NCBI GenBank assembly: GCA_028281495.1
Contig: JANQJU010000029.1
Span: 558,001 to 622,000 of the forward strand
DNA length: 64,000 nucleotides
Source: SAR324 cluster bacterium
GTDB taxonomy: Bacteria > SAR324 > NAC60-12
Direction: 5' to 3'
This document shows positions 41,526 to 50,929 of the stretch, in pieces. A model generated the notes under the pieces. That model was given only the letters and a program-made list of their open reading frames with translations. It searched no databases and was not told the origin of the DNA. The position numbers and the translations under genes were made by a program. Positions within the stretch are counted from its first letter, which is position 1; every line of letters begins with the position of its first letter.

Positions 41526-42974
41526 TTATTTGGGAGGAATGGGGGAGGTATCGCCATTTCCTCTGACAAAGCACAAATAAATTGCCTCTTCATCGCCATC
41601 TTGCACCGTGTTGGGTGTATTCAGATCGATGTCCACTTTAACATAACCATATGGGGGTTGCGGCTTGTGGCCAAAATGCGCGTGAACCAGTTTGACTTCG
41701 GTAATGGCGAGTTTTGGGTCATAAGGTGCGGTTTTATAACAAATATATATATACTCACCACTTACCCCTTCGTTGGCATCGATTTTCAGTTTATGGTAAC
41801 CCTCCGGGGCTTTAATGTCCTCGTCAAATGAGGCAACCGCAGTGATATCCACAATGCATTCAGGATTGCTTGCTAATTGCTCATACTTCTTCAATGGGGT
41901 TGCCGTTTGATAATGCAGGTACATGGTGTACCCTGATGTCCCTTTGTTTAAATCAACCGGTACTACATGCCAGTTGGATATATGCTTGTCGTAATCAATT
42001 TTTAGTTTGGTGAGGTAGTCCGGTTTCTGACTGCTTTCATAGGCCGTTTTAGGTCCCCATTTGGTGGTAAAAAAGGTTTCCAGCTGATTAGCCTGATCAG
42101 CCGTTGCACATAATTTCCAAATCGGGGTAAGCGAATCCTTTTTGCGGAAGTCACAGAATATAGGATTGCCGGGAACCGAGGCCAGCCATTCAACATAGTC
42201 TTCTCTGGAACTGAAACCGGATGCAGACGGAATAGAATATTTACCACCTAAAATGTGTGTGGTCTTGTTGGCTTTTTCAGAAAAGGTTTCCGTGTCGTTT
42301 TTATAATGTGCTTCACCGCTGGCACTGGCACTACCCGTACCCGCTTGCAAAGACGCTTTCGCTGCCACATCGAAGGAAAAAGCATGGCTCATGTCAGAAC
42401 GACTCATATAAGCTTCTTGCCATGCTTTTCCGCCAACCACAATCCCGGTTAAAAAGTGGCTACCATAAGTGTCAAACAGGCTGTTCATTTGTGCTTCAGA
42501 GACCGCCTCGGCCAGATCCCTGGCAAAGGTATCGTCCAGCATGGTTTTCAACTTTTCCCACTCTGGGCGAACGCTAAGCTGCCACATAGACACCGTTTGC
42601 TGCACCCTGGAAAACGCGTTGGATTGATCTTTTTTAATGTTGTCCCCATAGGAGAATGAACCTGAGAAGAGATCCAGTCCCAGGGACAAGTCCAGGCCAA
42701 AACTAAAACTGTTCTGATAACTTGAGAATGTGGTGCCCGAATAATTAGTGTAATAAGACTCGCTAGCGTGTATCGCATCCACTAGTTCCGGTGCATGTTT
42801 TGTTTGATCAAATGATACTGGTTTGATATCGCCTTTATCCCAGTCAATAACCGGCTGCATTAACCCGTCGCCTGAGGCATAAGCACCAAATATGTTGTAG
42901 CCATAACCGATTTGGTCTTTACCTTCGATAAAATTCGCAGAATTCGTGTCTGTCAAACTGTTTTGTTTACTCAT
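41526..42974 (-). CDS. MACPF-domain perforin-like protein 1 with beta-prism repeats
   Basis: 482 aa. N-terminal motif YGYNIFGAYASG, then the MACPF signature YGSHFLTGIVVGG (about 170-182). The C-terminal third carries three beta-prism (MABP/Vps62-like) units with GYHKLKIDANEGVSGEYIYI, LNKGTSGYTMYLHYQ and GYVKVDIDLN. This MACPF plus beta-prism plan is that of bacterial perforins such as the Photorhabdus MACPF. No signal peptide, so it would need lysis or another route to leave the cell. Start ATG behind AAAGGTG. Tandem with a paralogue 68 bp upstream on the same strand. Confidence 0.9.
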   Translation of the reverse strand: MSKQNSLTDTNSANFIEGKDQIGYGYNIFGAYASGDGLMQPVIDWDKGDIKPVSFDQTKHAPELVDAIHASESYYTNYSGTTFSSYQNSFSFGLDLSLGLDLFSGSFSYGDNIKKDQSNAFSRVQQTVSMWQLSVRPEWEKLKTMLDDTFARDLAEAVSEAQMNSLFDTYGSHFLTGIVVGGKAWQEAYMSRSDMSHAFSFDVAAKASLQAGTGSASASGEAHYKNDTETFSEKANKTTHILGGKYSIPSASGFSSREDYVEWLASVPGNPIFCDFRKKDSLTPIWKLCATADQANQLETFFTTKWGPKTAYESSQKPDYLTKLKIDYDKHISNWHVVPVDLNKGTSGYTMYLHYQTATPLKKYEQLASNPECIVDITAVASFDEDIKAPEGYHKLKIDANEGVSGEYIYICYKTAPYDPKLAITEVKLVHAHFGHKPQPPYGYVKVDIDLNTPNTVQDGDEEAIYLCFVRGNGDTSPIPPK

Positions 42975-43042
42975 CGCAAATCACCTTTCCAAAAATAATA
43001 TAGGTTTAATAAAATTGTTGCTTGCTGTGACTAAACGAGCAG

Positions 43043-44533
43043 TTAAGAAATGCCTTTCAGGATAAAAACGTCAGCCACTCTAATATTGCCCAGGCCGTCA
43101 TCATATCTGAGCGGCGGATCCATCAGGGTATAACCTTCTGGCGGTTGATTGGGCACGTCGTGGGCGTAACGGCGCTCAACCAGAATATCACGGATGGCTT
43201 TTTCCGAGTCATAGGGAGCGGTTTTGTAGCATAACAAAACCTGCTTGTTAGTAAACGGATCTGTGCCAATGCTCCTTTTGCCAACAATGTGCCAGCCTTC
43301 AGGACCATGATGCTGATCTTCAGGGATTTCGAAGGGTTGTATTTCAATCACGCATTCTGCACTGTCAGCCTGGTTAAGGGGATCAGGTTTGACTCTCATA
43401 CAGTACATTGCATCATCAGCATCTTTGCCAAATGTGCCCCAAACCCGCTCAAAACCGCCTGGCGGGACCGAGGGTTTGTAAGAAGGCAAGTATCCGATAA
43501 AAGACAAATAACTATATTTAAGCGAATGCCGCCAGGATTCTCTTGGCCCCCAGGTATTGCGAAAATAATCAGATAACAGCTTGTATTGCTCATCGGAGTC
43601 ACACAACGTCCAGATAGGCAGTAGCGCTCGCTCACCGTGAAAATCTACAAAAACGGGGTTTTCTGCTATCGATTCCCGCCAGGACTGCCAGTTATTTTGT
43701 TGTAACTTTTGGGTGTCTTGGTCGGTTTTTTCATAGTAGGTTGGTGGGAACAGAGAAGGATCGCCACCCACCACCCAGGTCTGAATATTAGAGTTCTGCA
43801 AAAATTTTTCTCTGTCGGTGGTATCTTTGACACTGGTACTGATGGCAACACTGGTATCGAAGGTTGCTTTTGCACCTGCCTCGATATTATCGCCTGTAGC
43901 GCTGTATTTTGTGCTGGTTGAGGCCGATTGTACAGCAAGACCACCGAGACTTATTGATGCCAAAAAGTGGCTACCGTATTGATTAAAGATAAATTCCAGC
44001 TGCTCAGGGCTTCTCGCACTATTGAGTAGCGTTCTGACATCATCAAACAGCAGATTTCGCAGCGCTTCAGGGACAAATTTTGCAGAGCCTGTTTTCAGAC
44101 TCAGATGCCATAAGTGTGTGGCGTATTTGTAACGAGTGAAAGACTGTTGTCCCTCTTTTAGCGAATGATCAGAATAGTCGGCGGTCATCGAACCACTAAA
44201 CAAATCCAGACCAAACGAAAAGTCCAATTTAGCACTTAAGTTTTGCTGAAATTTATACGCGGATTCGCCGGACATACAACTACCGCCAGCGTAGTCATCC
44301 TCTACCAAACTCATCACATCGGGTACGTTAAATTCGTAGCGGTCGCCATGGAATGAAGATGAATCATAGTTTGCCTTGCTCCAGTCAAAGAACGGTCGGG
44401 TTTCCGAAGAGGCAGAGGCAAATTTGCCAAAAATATTATAACCACAACCGATATCGGCAATGCCTGGGGGAAGTTTATCAGGCAATGAGCCAACAAGGGT
44501 TGAAGCCGATAAATCGGACGATGCTTTAGACAT
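43043..44533 (-). CDS. MACPF-domain perforin-like protein 2
   Basis: 496 aa. Shares CGYNIFGKFAS near residue 30, and the MACPF signature YGSHFLASISLGG (about 186-198) with its neighbour. Two beta-prism units (EGWHIVGKRSIGTD with VLLCYKTAPYD; PPEGYTLMDPPLRYDD) follow. Overall identity to protein 1 looks low outside motifs, so the duplication is old. ATG 44533 chosen over GTG 44545, which has no better signal. Two adjacent MACPF genes could give a two-part pore, as is known in some eukaryotic perforins; this is inference. Bracketed by IS1-family fragments. Confidence 0.88.
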   Translation of the reverse strand: MSKASSDLSASTLVGSLPDKLPPGIADIGCGYNIFGKFASASSETRPFFDWSKANYDSSSFHGDRYEFNVPDVMSLVEDDYAGGSCMSGESAYKFQQNLSAKLDFSFGLDLFSGSMTADYSDHSLKEGQQSFTRYKYATHLWHLSLKTGSAKFVPEALRNLLFDDVRTLLNSARSPEQLEFIFNQYGSHFLASISLGGLAVQSASTSTKYSATGDNIEAGAKATFDTSVAISTSVKDTTDREKFLQNSNIQTWVVGGDPSLFPPTYYEKTDQDTQKLQQNNWQSWRESIAENPVFVDFHGERALLPIWTLCDSDEQYKLLSDYFRNTWGPRESWRHSLKYSYLSFIGYLPSYKPSVPPGGFERVWGTFGKDADDAMYCMRVKPDPLNQADSAECVIEIQPFEIPEDQHHGPEGWHIVGKRSIGTDPFTNKQVLLCYKTAPYDSEKAIRDILVERRYAHDVPNQPPEGYTLMDPPLRYDDGLGNIRVADVFILKGIS

Positions 44534-44713
44534 ATGAATCACCAAAGATTGAAAATTGAGATTAATACTTATGAGAAAGAAAAAATAAAATGTGTATCAA
44601 GGGAGGCAAAAAGTCAAAAAATATGTAGAAAAAATAAAATCAAAAATAATTTGACAAAATCACCTTTGAACCCGTTGTAATGATTTACGTTTCTTTTTAT
44701 TTTACGATTCGGT

Positions 44714-44872
44714 GGTGGTTGAATTTTGACTGATATTCTTATTTACAGTAGGACTTTTGAATTTCTAATTTTTCCAGGAGTCCTAATGATTACAAAAGTC
44801 ACAGTCTGTACGAAGTGTGGGAGTGAGAACATTGTCAAAAATGGGGTAGTGCTAAATTTTTGACTGACAATC
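44714..44872 (+). mobile_element. IS1-family left-end remnant with two directly repeated termini
   Basis: Segment 44714-44738 (GGTGGTTGAATTTTGACTGA onward) and segment 44845-44872 (GGTAGTGCTAAATTTTTGAC onward) are alike in the same orientation. An insA-like start lies between them. This looks like a left IS terminus, the first codons of insA, then a second left terminus, leaving no functional element. Confidence 0.55.
44786..44863 (+). pseudogene. Remnant of IS1-family InsA N-terminus
   Basis: 25 codons: MITKVTVCTKCGSENIVKNG, then a short tail and TGA. The zinc-finger start CTKCGSENIVKNG is the usual opening of IS1-family InsA. The frame runs into the second terminus-like repeat, which truncates it. 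ATG has an AGGAG at 44777-44781. Together with the InsB fragment at 41.1 kb it brackets the MACPF genes. Confidence 0.65.
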
Positions 44873-45083
44873 GATGTTATAATTCCACAAAAAGAGTATC
44901 CAATTCACTCTAACACTAAAATTAAAATATTGTGAAATACTTCACTGTTATTTTCCTATCAAACTTCTTCTATCTTGGATCAAGTTCCCGGAAAAAGAGT
45001 TCCTTTTCCTAAAAAACGGGATTTCCTTTCGATCCACTTTAACTTCACCCAATTCGGAGTGATGGCTCAATTGAAGAGGTTTT

Positions 45084-45962
45084 ATGATTGATCACGATCA
45101 CATATTCAAAGACATGATAGTAGAATATCCTCGCGACTCCATCGAGTTCTACGCTCGATCAGTCTCAGACGACCTTCCGCACCCCGTTAAATTCACTCCA
45201 GTCCGTCAGGAAACACTCCAAGAATTCTTCGGAGACGGCTATCGTGCATTGGATACTCCTCTATTGGTCGAATTTCCTGATGGGACTATTGAAGCAGTTT
45301 TGTTTTTGTTCGAAGAAGAGACTGATCCCTACTCCTATACGATCCACAAAACTGCACATTACATGCTCGACATTGTAGAAATGCTTAAAACGGACCGGAT
45401 TGTTCCTGTTGTCATTTTCCTGAAAAAAGGCAAACATCCCACCGCGCTTCGCATGGGAATAGAACAAAAGACATTTTTGCAGTTTGAGATCATATCCTGC
45501 GATTTACCGCTAATCCCTGCGGAAGCTTATTATGAAAGCTGCAACATTGTGGCTCGTCTTAACCTGGTGAATATGAAGTATCCTCGTAAGGATAAGGTAA
45601 AAGTCTTTGCTAAAGCGGTGGAAGGCTTGAATGAGCTGGAACCGAACCGAAAAAAGCAGCTAAAATGGGGAGCATTTATCGAGACTTATGGCAATCTGTC
45701 CCAAGAAGAAACCGAGAGGTTTAAACGCGATTATCTTGAACAACCCGATTACCAGGAGAGAACGATGGGTATTATGACCGAAATTAAAAATGAAGGGAAA
45801 CAAGAAGGAAAATTCGAAATGTTGGCAGACCAACTGCAAACACAATTTGGTCCATTGCCCGAATGGGCCACTGACAAGTTGAAACAGGCGAAGAGCGACG
45901 AACTCCAGACTTGGTCGTTGCGGATTCTCAAGGCCAAAAGCCTGGACGATGTACTGGTTTAA
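45084..45962 (+). CDS. Rpn-family nuclease/transposase-like protein with DUF4351
   Basis: 292 aa. N-terminal HDHIFKDMIVEYPRDSIEFY is the Rpn/PD-(D/E)XK opening; ALDTPLLVEFPDG and FLFEEETDPYSY hold the acidic and E-x-Q-type positions of this nuclease superfamily. C-terminal DUF4351-like tail (MLADQLQTQFGPLPEWATDKLKQA, LRILKAKSLDDVLV). These proteins are linked to recombination-promoting nucleases and often occur in multicopy. Start ATG behind GAAGAGG. Directly after the IS remnants, in keeping with a mobile accessory region. Confidence 0.82.
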   Translation: MIDHDHIFKDMIVEYPRDSIEFYARSVSDDLPHPVKFTPVRQETLQEFFGDGYRALDTPLLVEFPDGTIEAVLFLFEEETDPYSYTIHKTAHYMLDIVEMLKTDRIVPVVIFLKKGKHPTALRMGIEQKTFLQFEIISCDLPLIPAEAYYESCNIVARLNLVNMKYPRKDKVKVFAKAVEGLNELEPNRKKQLKWGAFIETYGNLSQEETERFKRDYLEQPDYQERTMGIMTEIKNEGKQEGKFEMLADQLQTQFGPLPEWATDKLKQAKSDELQTWSLRILKAKSLDDVLV

Positions 45963-46075
45963 CGTGACGACACTATCGCCAGAGAAACGTTGCGATTCCA
46001 ACCTAAATTCTCTAATTTTCCAAAGACTCTCTTTCCTCCAAAGCTACTCAGAATTTCCGATTTCCAGGATTCCCA

Positions 46076-46822
46076 ATGCCCCGATCCAACGTTCTTGCTG
46101 TCGACGACCGCCCTGAAAACTTGGTGGCGATTGACAGCATATTGAAAGATTTGGAAATTCAACTGTTCAAAGCGTTTTCCGGTCAAGAGGCTTTGGAGAA
46201 AGTGATCAAGGAAGAATTTGCAATGGTGCTTTTAGATGCCCACATGCCCGAGATGGATGGCTTCGAAACCGCACGAATGTTGAGATCGATCAAAAAGACG
46301 CAGAATATCCCCATTATCTTTGTGACCGCCATCAATCGCGAGGAACAACATATTTTTGAGGGATATTCATCGGGGGCAGTGGACTACATGTTCAAACCCT
46401 CCCTCGCAAGTGCCAAGCGCATTAGACACGGACGCACTTCAAGGAAAATCCATTCTTTTGGTGGATGATGATGTGCGCAACGTCTTTTCGCTGTCCCATA
46501 TCTTGGGAGAAAAAGGGATTGATGTCATTCAAGCTTTGGGTGGGGAGGATGCGCTCCGCATCTTAAACGAGAAAGCCACCATCCATCTTGTTTTGACGGA
46601 TCTTATGATGCCTGGAATGGATGGGTATGAATTGATACAACAAATTCGCAAGGACACACGATTTCAAAACCTGCCCATCATCGTACTCACGGCAAAAGCG
46701 ATGAAAGACGACCGAGAAAAATCTTCGAAGCGGGTGCCGATGCATACCTCACCAAACCCGTGGATACGAAACGCCTTTTGAGCCTGCTACAACATCACCT
46801 CAACCAACCGACTCCCCATTGA
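46076..46822 (+). pseudogene. Two receiver domains left from a hybrid histidine kinase, internal deletion plus frameshift
   Basis: First receiver (46076 to about 46400) starts MPRSNVLAVDDRPENLVAID with VLLDAHMPEMDG and ends VDYMFKP. Reading then shifts frame and a second receiver begins (SILLVDDDVRNVFSLS, LVLTDLMMPGMDG, IIVLTAKAMKDDRE). No kinase domain lies between, although such tandem receivers normally flank one. At 46717-46721 a run of five A is one short: adding one A restores EAGADAYLTKPVDTKRLL up to a TGA at 46820-46822. So it has both a deletion and a frameshift. The first 131-aa receiver frame itself is open and could still be made. Confidence 0.8.
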
Positions 46823-47008
46823 TTTTGTGAAGTCCAATCAATAATTCTTTATCGCCAACTCAAAAGTGGCCTGCTAAAAACAGAGAAAAGTGGCACTTTA
46901 TTCAGACCAATTTACCATATATACTGCACTTCATCGGTAATTTTCCAAGCACCACTCACCCCATTTGCATTTTGTTTTCAATAGAATTCTCAACCGATAG
47001 GAGGCCGC

Positions 47009-47674
47009 ATGTCCGCATTTCCAGTCACGCCAAGAACCAAACTCAAACGAGCACCCCAACGAGGAATATTCGAACGCCCCCAAGTCTATCAGATCTTAGA
47101 TGAGGCGTTGATTTGTCATATGGGTTTTTCAATTGATGAGCAGCCTTACGTCATTCCAACGATCCATGCACGGGTAGGAGATCGATTGTATATTCACGGG
47201 TCCGCAGCAAGTCGGATGCTTCGGCATTTGAAACAAGGTGTACAGGCTTGTGTGACAGTGACTTTGCTCGATGGCTTGGTGCTGGCACGCTCGGCTTTTC
47301 ATCATTCGATGAACTATCGGTCCGTCGTCATGCTAGGCACAATGGAGGAGGTGACCGATCTTGAAGAAAAATCGGAAGCCTTGGATGCGATTGTGGAGCA
47401 AGTGATGAAAGGAAGAACCCAAGAAGCAAGAGGGGCGAATGCGAAAGAGTTAAAAGCCACATCCGTATTAGTGATGCAGCTTGAGGAAGCATCTGCCAAA
47501 GTTCGTACTGGCGGTCCGATTGATGACGAAGAAGACTATTCTCTCCCTATCTGGGCAGGTGTGATTCCCACCGTCTTGCAACCGTCTGCCCCCATTCCAG
47601 ACTCGCGTTTGGCTCAAGACATCCCGTTGCCCAATTATGTTCAGTCATATCTACAAAACCGCGGGATTGCCTAA
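47009..47674 (+). CDS. Pyridoxamine 5'-phosphate oxidase-like flavin-binding protein
   Basis: 221 aa, split-barrel FMN-binding fold. LDEALICHMGFSIDEQPYVI, RLYIHGSAASRML and ACVTVTLLDGLVLARSAFHHS with RSVVMLGTM are the core of the PNPOx-like/NimA-type family. Members include nitroreductases and general FMN or F420 oxidoreductases, so the substrate is open. Start ATG follows GATAGGAGG. A terminator-like hairpin follows the stop. Confidence 0.82.
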   Translation: MSAFPVTPRTKLKRAPQRGIFERPQVYQILDEALICHMGFSIDEQPYVIPTIHARVGDRLYIHGSAASRMLRHLKQGVQACVTVTLLDGLVLARSAFHHSMNYRSVVMLGTMEEVTDLEEKSEALDAIVEQVMKGRTQEARGANAKELKATSVLVMQLEEASAKVRTGGPIDDEEDYSLPIWAGVIPTVLQPSAPIPDSRLAQDIPLPNYVQSYLQNRGIA

Positions 47675-47722
47675 TACCCAACAAAGGTATCTTCGCAATC
47701 CGCAGGCAATAAGCTTACCGAA

Positions 47723-47749
47723 AGTTCAGGCAGAGCCTGAGCTTTTTTC
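47723..47749 (+). terminator. Rho-independent terminator after the flavin protein gene
   Basis: Stem AGTTCAGGC / GCCTGAGCT (47723-47731, 47735-47743; one G-T pair) with an AGA loop and a TTTTTT tail. It lies 49 bp after the stop codon. Confidence 0.8.
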
Positions 47750-47801
47750 TAACTGGAATGTTCCTAATAGACTCTGAGAGCTTGTTCTTTTTGAGTTTCT
47801 G

Positions 47802-48434
47802 CTATGAGGACTGTCTTGGATTCCAACCTTCCGTGAGTCCGGCAATCTCTCGGATCATTGTGGTAGACTCGCCAAAGCCCAACAGCCATCTGAGGTATTC
47901 GAAACGTTCGGTGTGAGTTGCCTGGAACTGTTTGCGTTCATACAAACGCCGTGCTCCAGGATTGGTGTCAATGACATCAAGCCTCACCTGCTCATAGCTC
48001 CGCTCCTGGGCGTAGTTCAATATTTCATCCAGCAAACGACTGCCGATTCCTTGACCTCGAAACGCTGGATCCACAGCAATACCATCCATCAATAGTTCAT
48101 TGGGGCGAGGTTTCCGTTCATACAAGCTCAAAATCAATCCCGCCCTCATTGCTGAAAAAAATCCCAATTCGGCCCATAAACCCTCAAAATTCATTCCCCC
48201 AGTAAATGAAGCGTCTGGTTCATGAACCCCAGCCAATCCCACCAATTGGTCATCCGCAAAAGCAGCAAATGCATATTCTGGCTGGAAACTGTGACGTAGC
48301 ACTTCCAAACGGGAAGATTCGTTGGGTAGGGCCACCGCCAATTTTGGACCAAATGCGGCATCATACAATCGAGCGGCTGGTGCTCGAAAGGCTTCTGCAA
48401 ACCCTCGTTGGTATTGAATGGTTATCGATTCCAT
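47802..48434 (-). CDS. GNAT acetyltransferase
   Basis: 210 aa. Acetyl-CoA binding signature DGIAVDPAFRGQGIGSRLLDEIL (R-G-x-G-I-G) with the usual strand before it, and NPGARRLYERKQF near the end. Likely N-acetylation of a small molecule or a protein; substrate unknown. ATG 48434 follows AAAAAGGTC; the frame extends to 48494 with no signal and that part would overlap the methyltransferase stop. Lies 56 bp after the methyltransferase gene on the same strand. Confidence 0.85.
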   Translation of the reverse strand: MESITIQYQRGFAEAFRAPAARLYDAAFGPKLAVALPNESSRLEVLRHSFQPEYAFAAFADDQLVGLAGVHEPDASFTGGMNFEGLWAELGFFSAMRAGLILSLYERKPRPNELLMDGIAVDPAFRGQGIGSRLLDEILNYAQERSYEQVRLDVIDTNPGARRLYERKQFQATHTERFEYLRWLLGFGESTTMIREIAGLTEGWNPRQSS

Positions 48435-48490
48435 GATGACCTTTTTATAGTATGAAACTATTTGATGCCATTGAGTTAGGTTGCTGAGTG

Positions 48491-49105
48491 TCATTTCGTC
48501 GCAATGCCTTGATACATATGCATCGCGAGTTTGGGAAATTCGGGTGCATCGAACTCATTCACCTCCAAGGAGGTAAACGGATGAGAGGCCAACAATGCTT
48601 TAATATTGCGGTTCAGATGGCACCCCCCTCCAATGATTCGTTGAATGGGGGTCAACCGGTGTTGCCACCGAGCAATGTTGTCGTTGTGACTCAACCCATG
48701 TTCAATGAATCGAAAGGTGCCTCCGGGCTTGAGAACTCGGTGGATTTCCTGGAGTGCATGACCAATATTCAAGATGCTGCACAAGGTCCAGGAACTCACA
48801 ACGGTATCGAACGTATCGTTTGATACGGGCAGACTTTCACCATGAAGAATCTGATAGTCGACCTGAATCGGAGAAGCTTGAATCTGGGGTTCCGCTTGTT
48901 TGACCATTCCCTGGCACACATCGATGGCCACCAGCTTTTGCACATCTCCCGGATAATGCGGCAGATTGAGTCCAGAACCAAACCCGATTTCTAAGATATT
49001 CCCTTGGACCCGCGATAGTACTGAAATACGATACGGTTCGAATTCTTTCCTCGCCATCGCTCGATTGCAAAGAAAAGGAAATACAATCTCCGAATACCAT
49101 TTCAT
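48491..49105 (-). CDS. SAM-dependent methyltransferase
   Basis: 204 aa, class I Rossmann methyltransferase. NILEIGFGSGLNLPHY is the SAM-binding motif I, VAIDVCQGM the acidic motif II, TFDTVVSSWTLCSI motif IV and RVLKPGGTFRFIEHG motif V-VI. Related to small methyltransferases such as those acting on phospholipids or thiols; not assignable further. Start ATG behind AAAGGAGCATC. Divergent from the ankyrin gene. Confidence 0.85.
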   Translation of the reverse strand: MKWYSEIVFPFLCNRAMARKEFEPYRISVLSRVQGNILEIGFGSGLNLPHYPGDVQKLVAIDVCQGMVKQAEPQIQASPIQVDYQILHGESLPVSNDTFDTVVSSWTLCSILNIGHALQEIHRVLKPGGTFRFIEHGLSHNDNIARWQHRLTPIQRIIGGGCHLNRNIKALLASHPFTSLEVNEFDAPEFPKLAMHMYQGIATK

Positions 49106-49236
49106 GATGCTCCTTTATGAGTCGTTGCGATATTATTCGCTTTTTGAAGAATTTTTTGTCGATAATGGGTTAATAGTACTGGCAATAGTAGAGCCGCCTA
49201 AAAATAAAAACATCCTGTTTCATCGGAAAAGGCATC

Positions 49237-50913
49237 ATGAAACCAATAGAAATTCACACGACCCTTCTTGAAGATCATGTTCTATACGGCCCGAATGGCG
49301 ACAAACTAGAGTTTTTCCAAGGCCAAACCATTTCTGGTTGGGCGTGGCTTTGGCGCACTCAGGGACAGCCTTCGCTGTCCCATAAAAGCGAGGCAAAAAA
49401 TTGTCCTGATTATTTCCGCTTTGAATTTCGTTTTTTATGGAACCATCAATCCTGGGTCTATGTAGGAGAAATTACTCAAGAAACTTTGCGTTTACGCCAA
49501 GAGGAGCAACTGCATAAGACGCATAAAGGCTCATTTTATACGATGGCAACTCACCTATCGGACGAACTTGAATTCTTACAACCCCGGCTCTCCGAAATAG
49601 TATCCGAAGACACAAAACCAGATCAGATTCAGCGCTTTAGGTATTCTATGAAGTTGGAGGAAACATGTTTTTGGGTTGCTTTGGAAGTGCGGTATTCGAG
49701 TGCATTTATTGAACGGTCTTATGAAGAAATTCTTTTTTTGCCTGCCTCTCAATACCATTTTAGCCCTACTGGGGAATTTATCTCCAGAAACGTCCACTCT
49801 GAGTCCTTTTCCCTTTTGTACCCCACACCGATGCAGGGTATCGACAAGGTGTTGTCCACCGACGATACGAAACTGATATCGGAAGCATTTCAGGAGCATC
49901 CTGAGTGCACGAACAAATATATCAAGGGTTATACATCTCATAGCACGTTGATCGATTGGGCCATCAAAACAGGGGACTCTGAAATGGTGCGTTTCGCCGT
50001 TGATTTGGGAGCAGATCCCAACCATTGTTTTGATTTCTTGGATTCTTGGGGCACGGCGTTACATCGAGTGGTCGTTTATGAAAAACCTCAACTGATTGAG
50101 CCGTTGATACAATTGGGAGCCAATCCTAATATTCCCAATTTAGAAGGAAAAACCCCACTTCACACTGCGGCAAAAGATGGGAAGCTTGAGATCCAAAAAC
50201 TATTGCTCGAATTTGGGGCAAGCGATGAAATTCAAGATGCCCAAGGACTCACTCCCAGGCAAAGAATCATCTTAAGAGCTTTTCATGATGATGTACGCAA
50301 CGGAGACATTGCCAAAGTGAAGGAAGCCTTAGAACGATGGAAGCAGCAAAACCAAAGCAACAATGAATTCAGCCTAGTGGATACCATTCAAAAGCAAAAT
50401 GCTCTTTGTGAGGCAGCCGAACATGGACAGGTCGAGATTCTCAAAATCCTGTTACCTCTCTCCAAAAACATCAATTTGCCGGGCCGGGAAGGAGCACTCA
50501 ATTGGACTCCTTTGTCTACTGCCGTCGTTCATAAAAAGACAAAAGCGGTGGAGGTGTTATTAAAACATGGAGCGGATCCTTCGGTCGCGACCTCTCCCTC
50601 TACCGTTGGAGGTCAATATGATCCAGGAGGACAACAAGCGCTGCATCTCGCTGCTGAAGCCAACAGTGCAAGAATTACAAAACTGTTGTTACAACATGGC
50701 GCGGATGTGAATGCTCGGGATGCGAAAGGACAAACCCCTTTAATCATCCTTGCCGACTGGCATGGATTTGGACTCAAGATTACACAACTGCTGATCCAGC
50801 ATGGTGCCGATGTGGATGCAAAAGACAATAAGGGGCAAACCGCCCTAGATTATGCAGGAGATCCTGATCAACCGGAGTTCACCGAAATCATTCGAAATGC
50901 GAAAATCGAATAA
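49237..50913 (+). CDS. Ankyrin-repeat protein with a unique N-terminal domain
   Basis: 558 aa. Residues 1-210 are a unique beta-rich domain (FRFEFRFLWNHQSWVYVGEI; CFWVALEVRYSSAFIERSYEE). From about 215 there are about seven ankyrin repeats, including GKTPLHTAAKDGKLEIQKLL, ALHLAAEANSARITKLLL and GQTPLIILADWHGFGLKITQ. The middle (residues 345-385) is a charged, less regular linker. Ankyrin repeats mediate protein binding; no enzymatic motif is visible. No signal peptide. Start ATG is behind GGAAAAGG. Partner proteins unknown. Confidence 0.85.
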   Translation: MKPIEIHTTLLEDHVLYGPNGDKLEFFQGQTISGWAWLWRTQGQPSLSHKSEAKNCPDYFRFEFRFLWNHQSWVYVGEITQETLRLRQEEQLHKTHKGSFYTMATHLSDELEFLQPRLSEIVSEDTKPDQIQRFRYSMKLEETCFWVALEVRYSSAFIERSYEEILFLPASQYHFSPTGEFISRNVHSESFSLLYPTPMQGIDKVLSTDDTKLISEAFQEHPECTNKYIKGYTSHSTLIDWAIKTGDSEMVRFAVDLGADPNHCFDFLDSWGTALHRVVVYEKPQLIEPLIQLGANPNIPNLEGKTPLHTAAKDGKLEIQKLLLEFGASDEIQDAQGLTPRQRIILRAFHDDVRNGDIAKVKEALERWKQQNQSNNEFSLVDTIQKQNALCEAAEHGQVEILKILLPLSKNINLPGREGALNWTPLSTAVVHKKTKAVEVLLKHGADPSVATSPSTVGGQYDPGGQQALHLAAEANSARITKLLLQHGADVNARDAKGQTPLIILADWHGFGLKITQLLIQHGADVDAKDNKGQTALDYAGDPDQPEFTEIIRNAKIE

Positions 50914-50929
50914 ACCCTTTTGGAGGGTT

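Larger units (their letters stand above)
44534..45083. other. AT-rich intergenic region with IS1-family 5' fragment
   Basis: 550 bp. AT-rich, with two similar IS-end-like segments (44714-44738 and 44845-44872), a truncated insA-like frame between them and otherwise no gene before the Rpn-like gene. Confidence 0.6.

Noticed and set aside
48435..48494. Longer N-terminus of the GNAT protein
   Set aside because: It would overlap the methyltransferase stop and lacks a ribosome-binding site; the ATG at 48434 has AAAAAGG.
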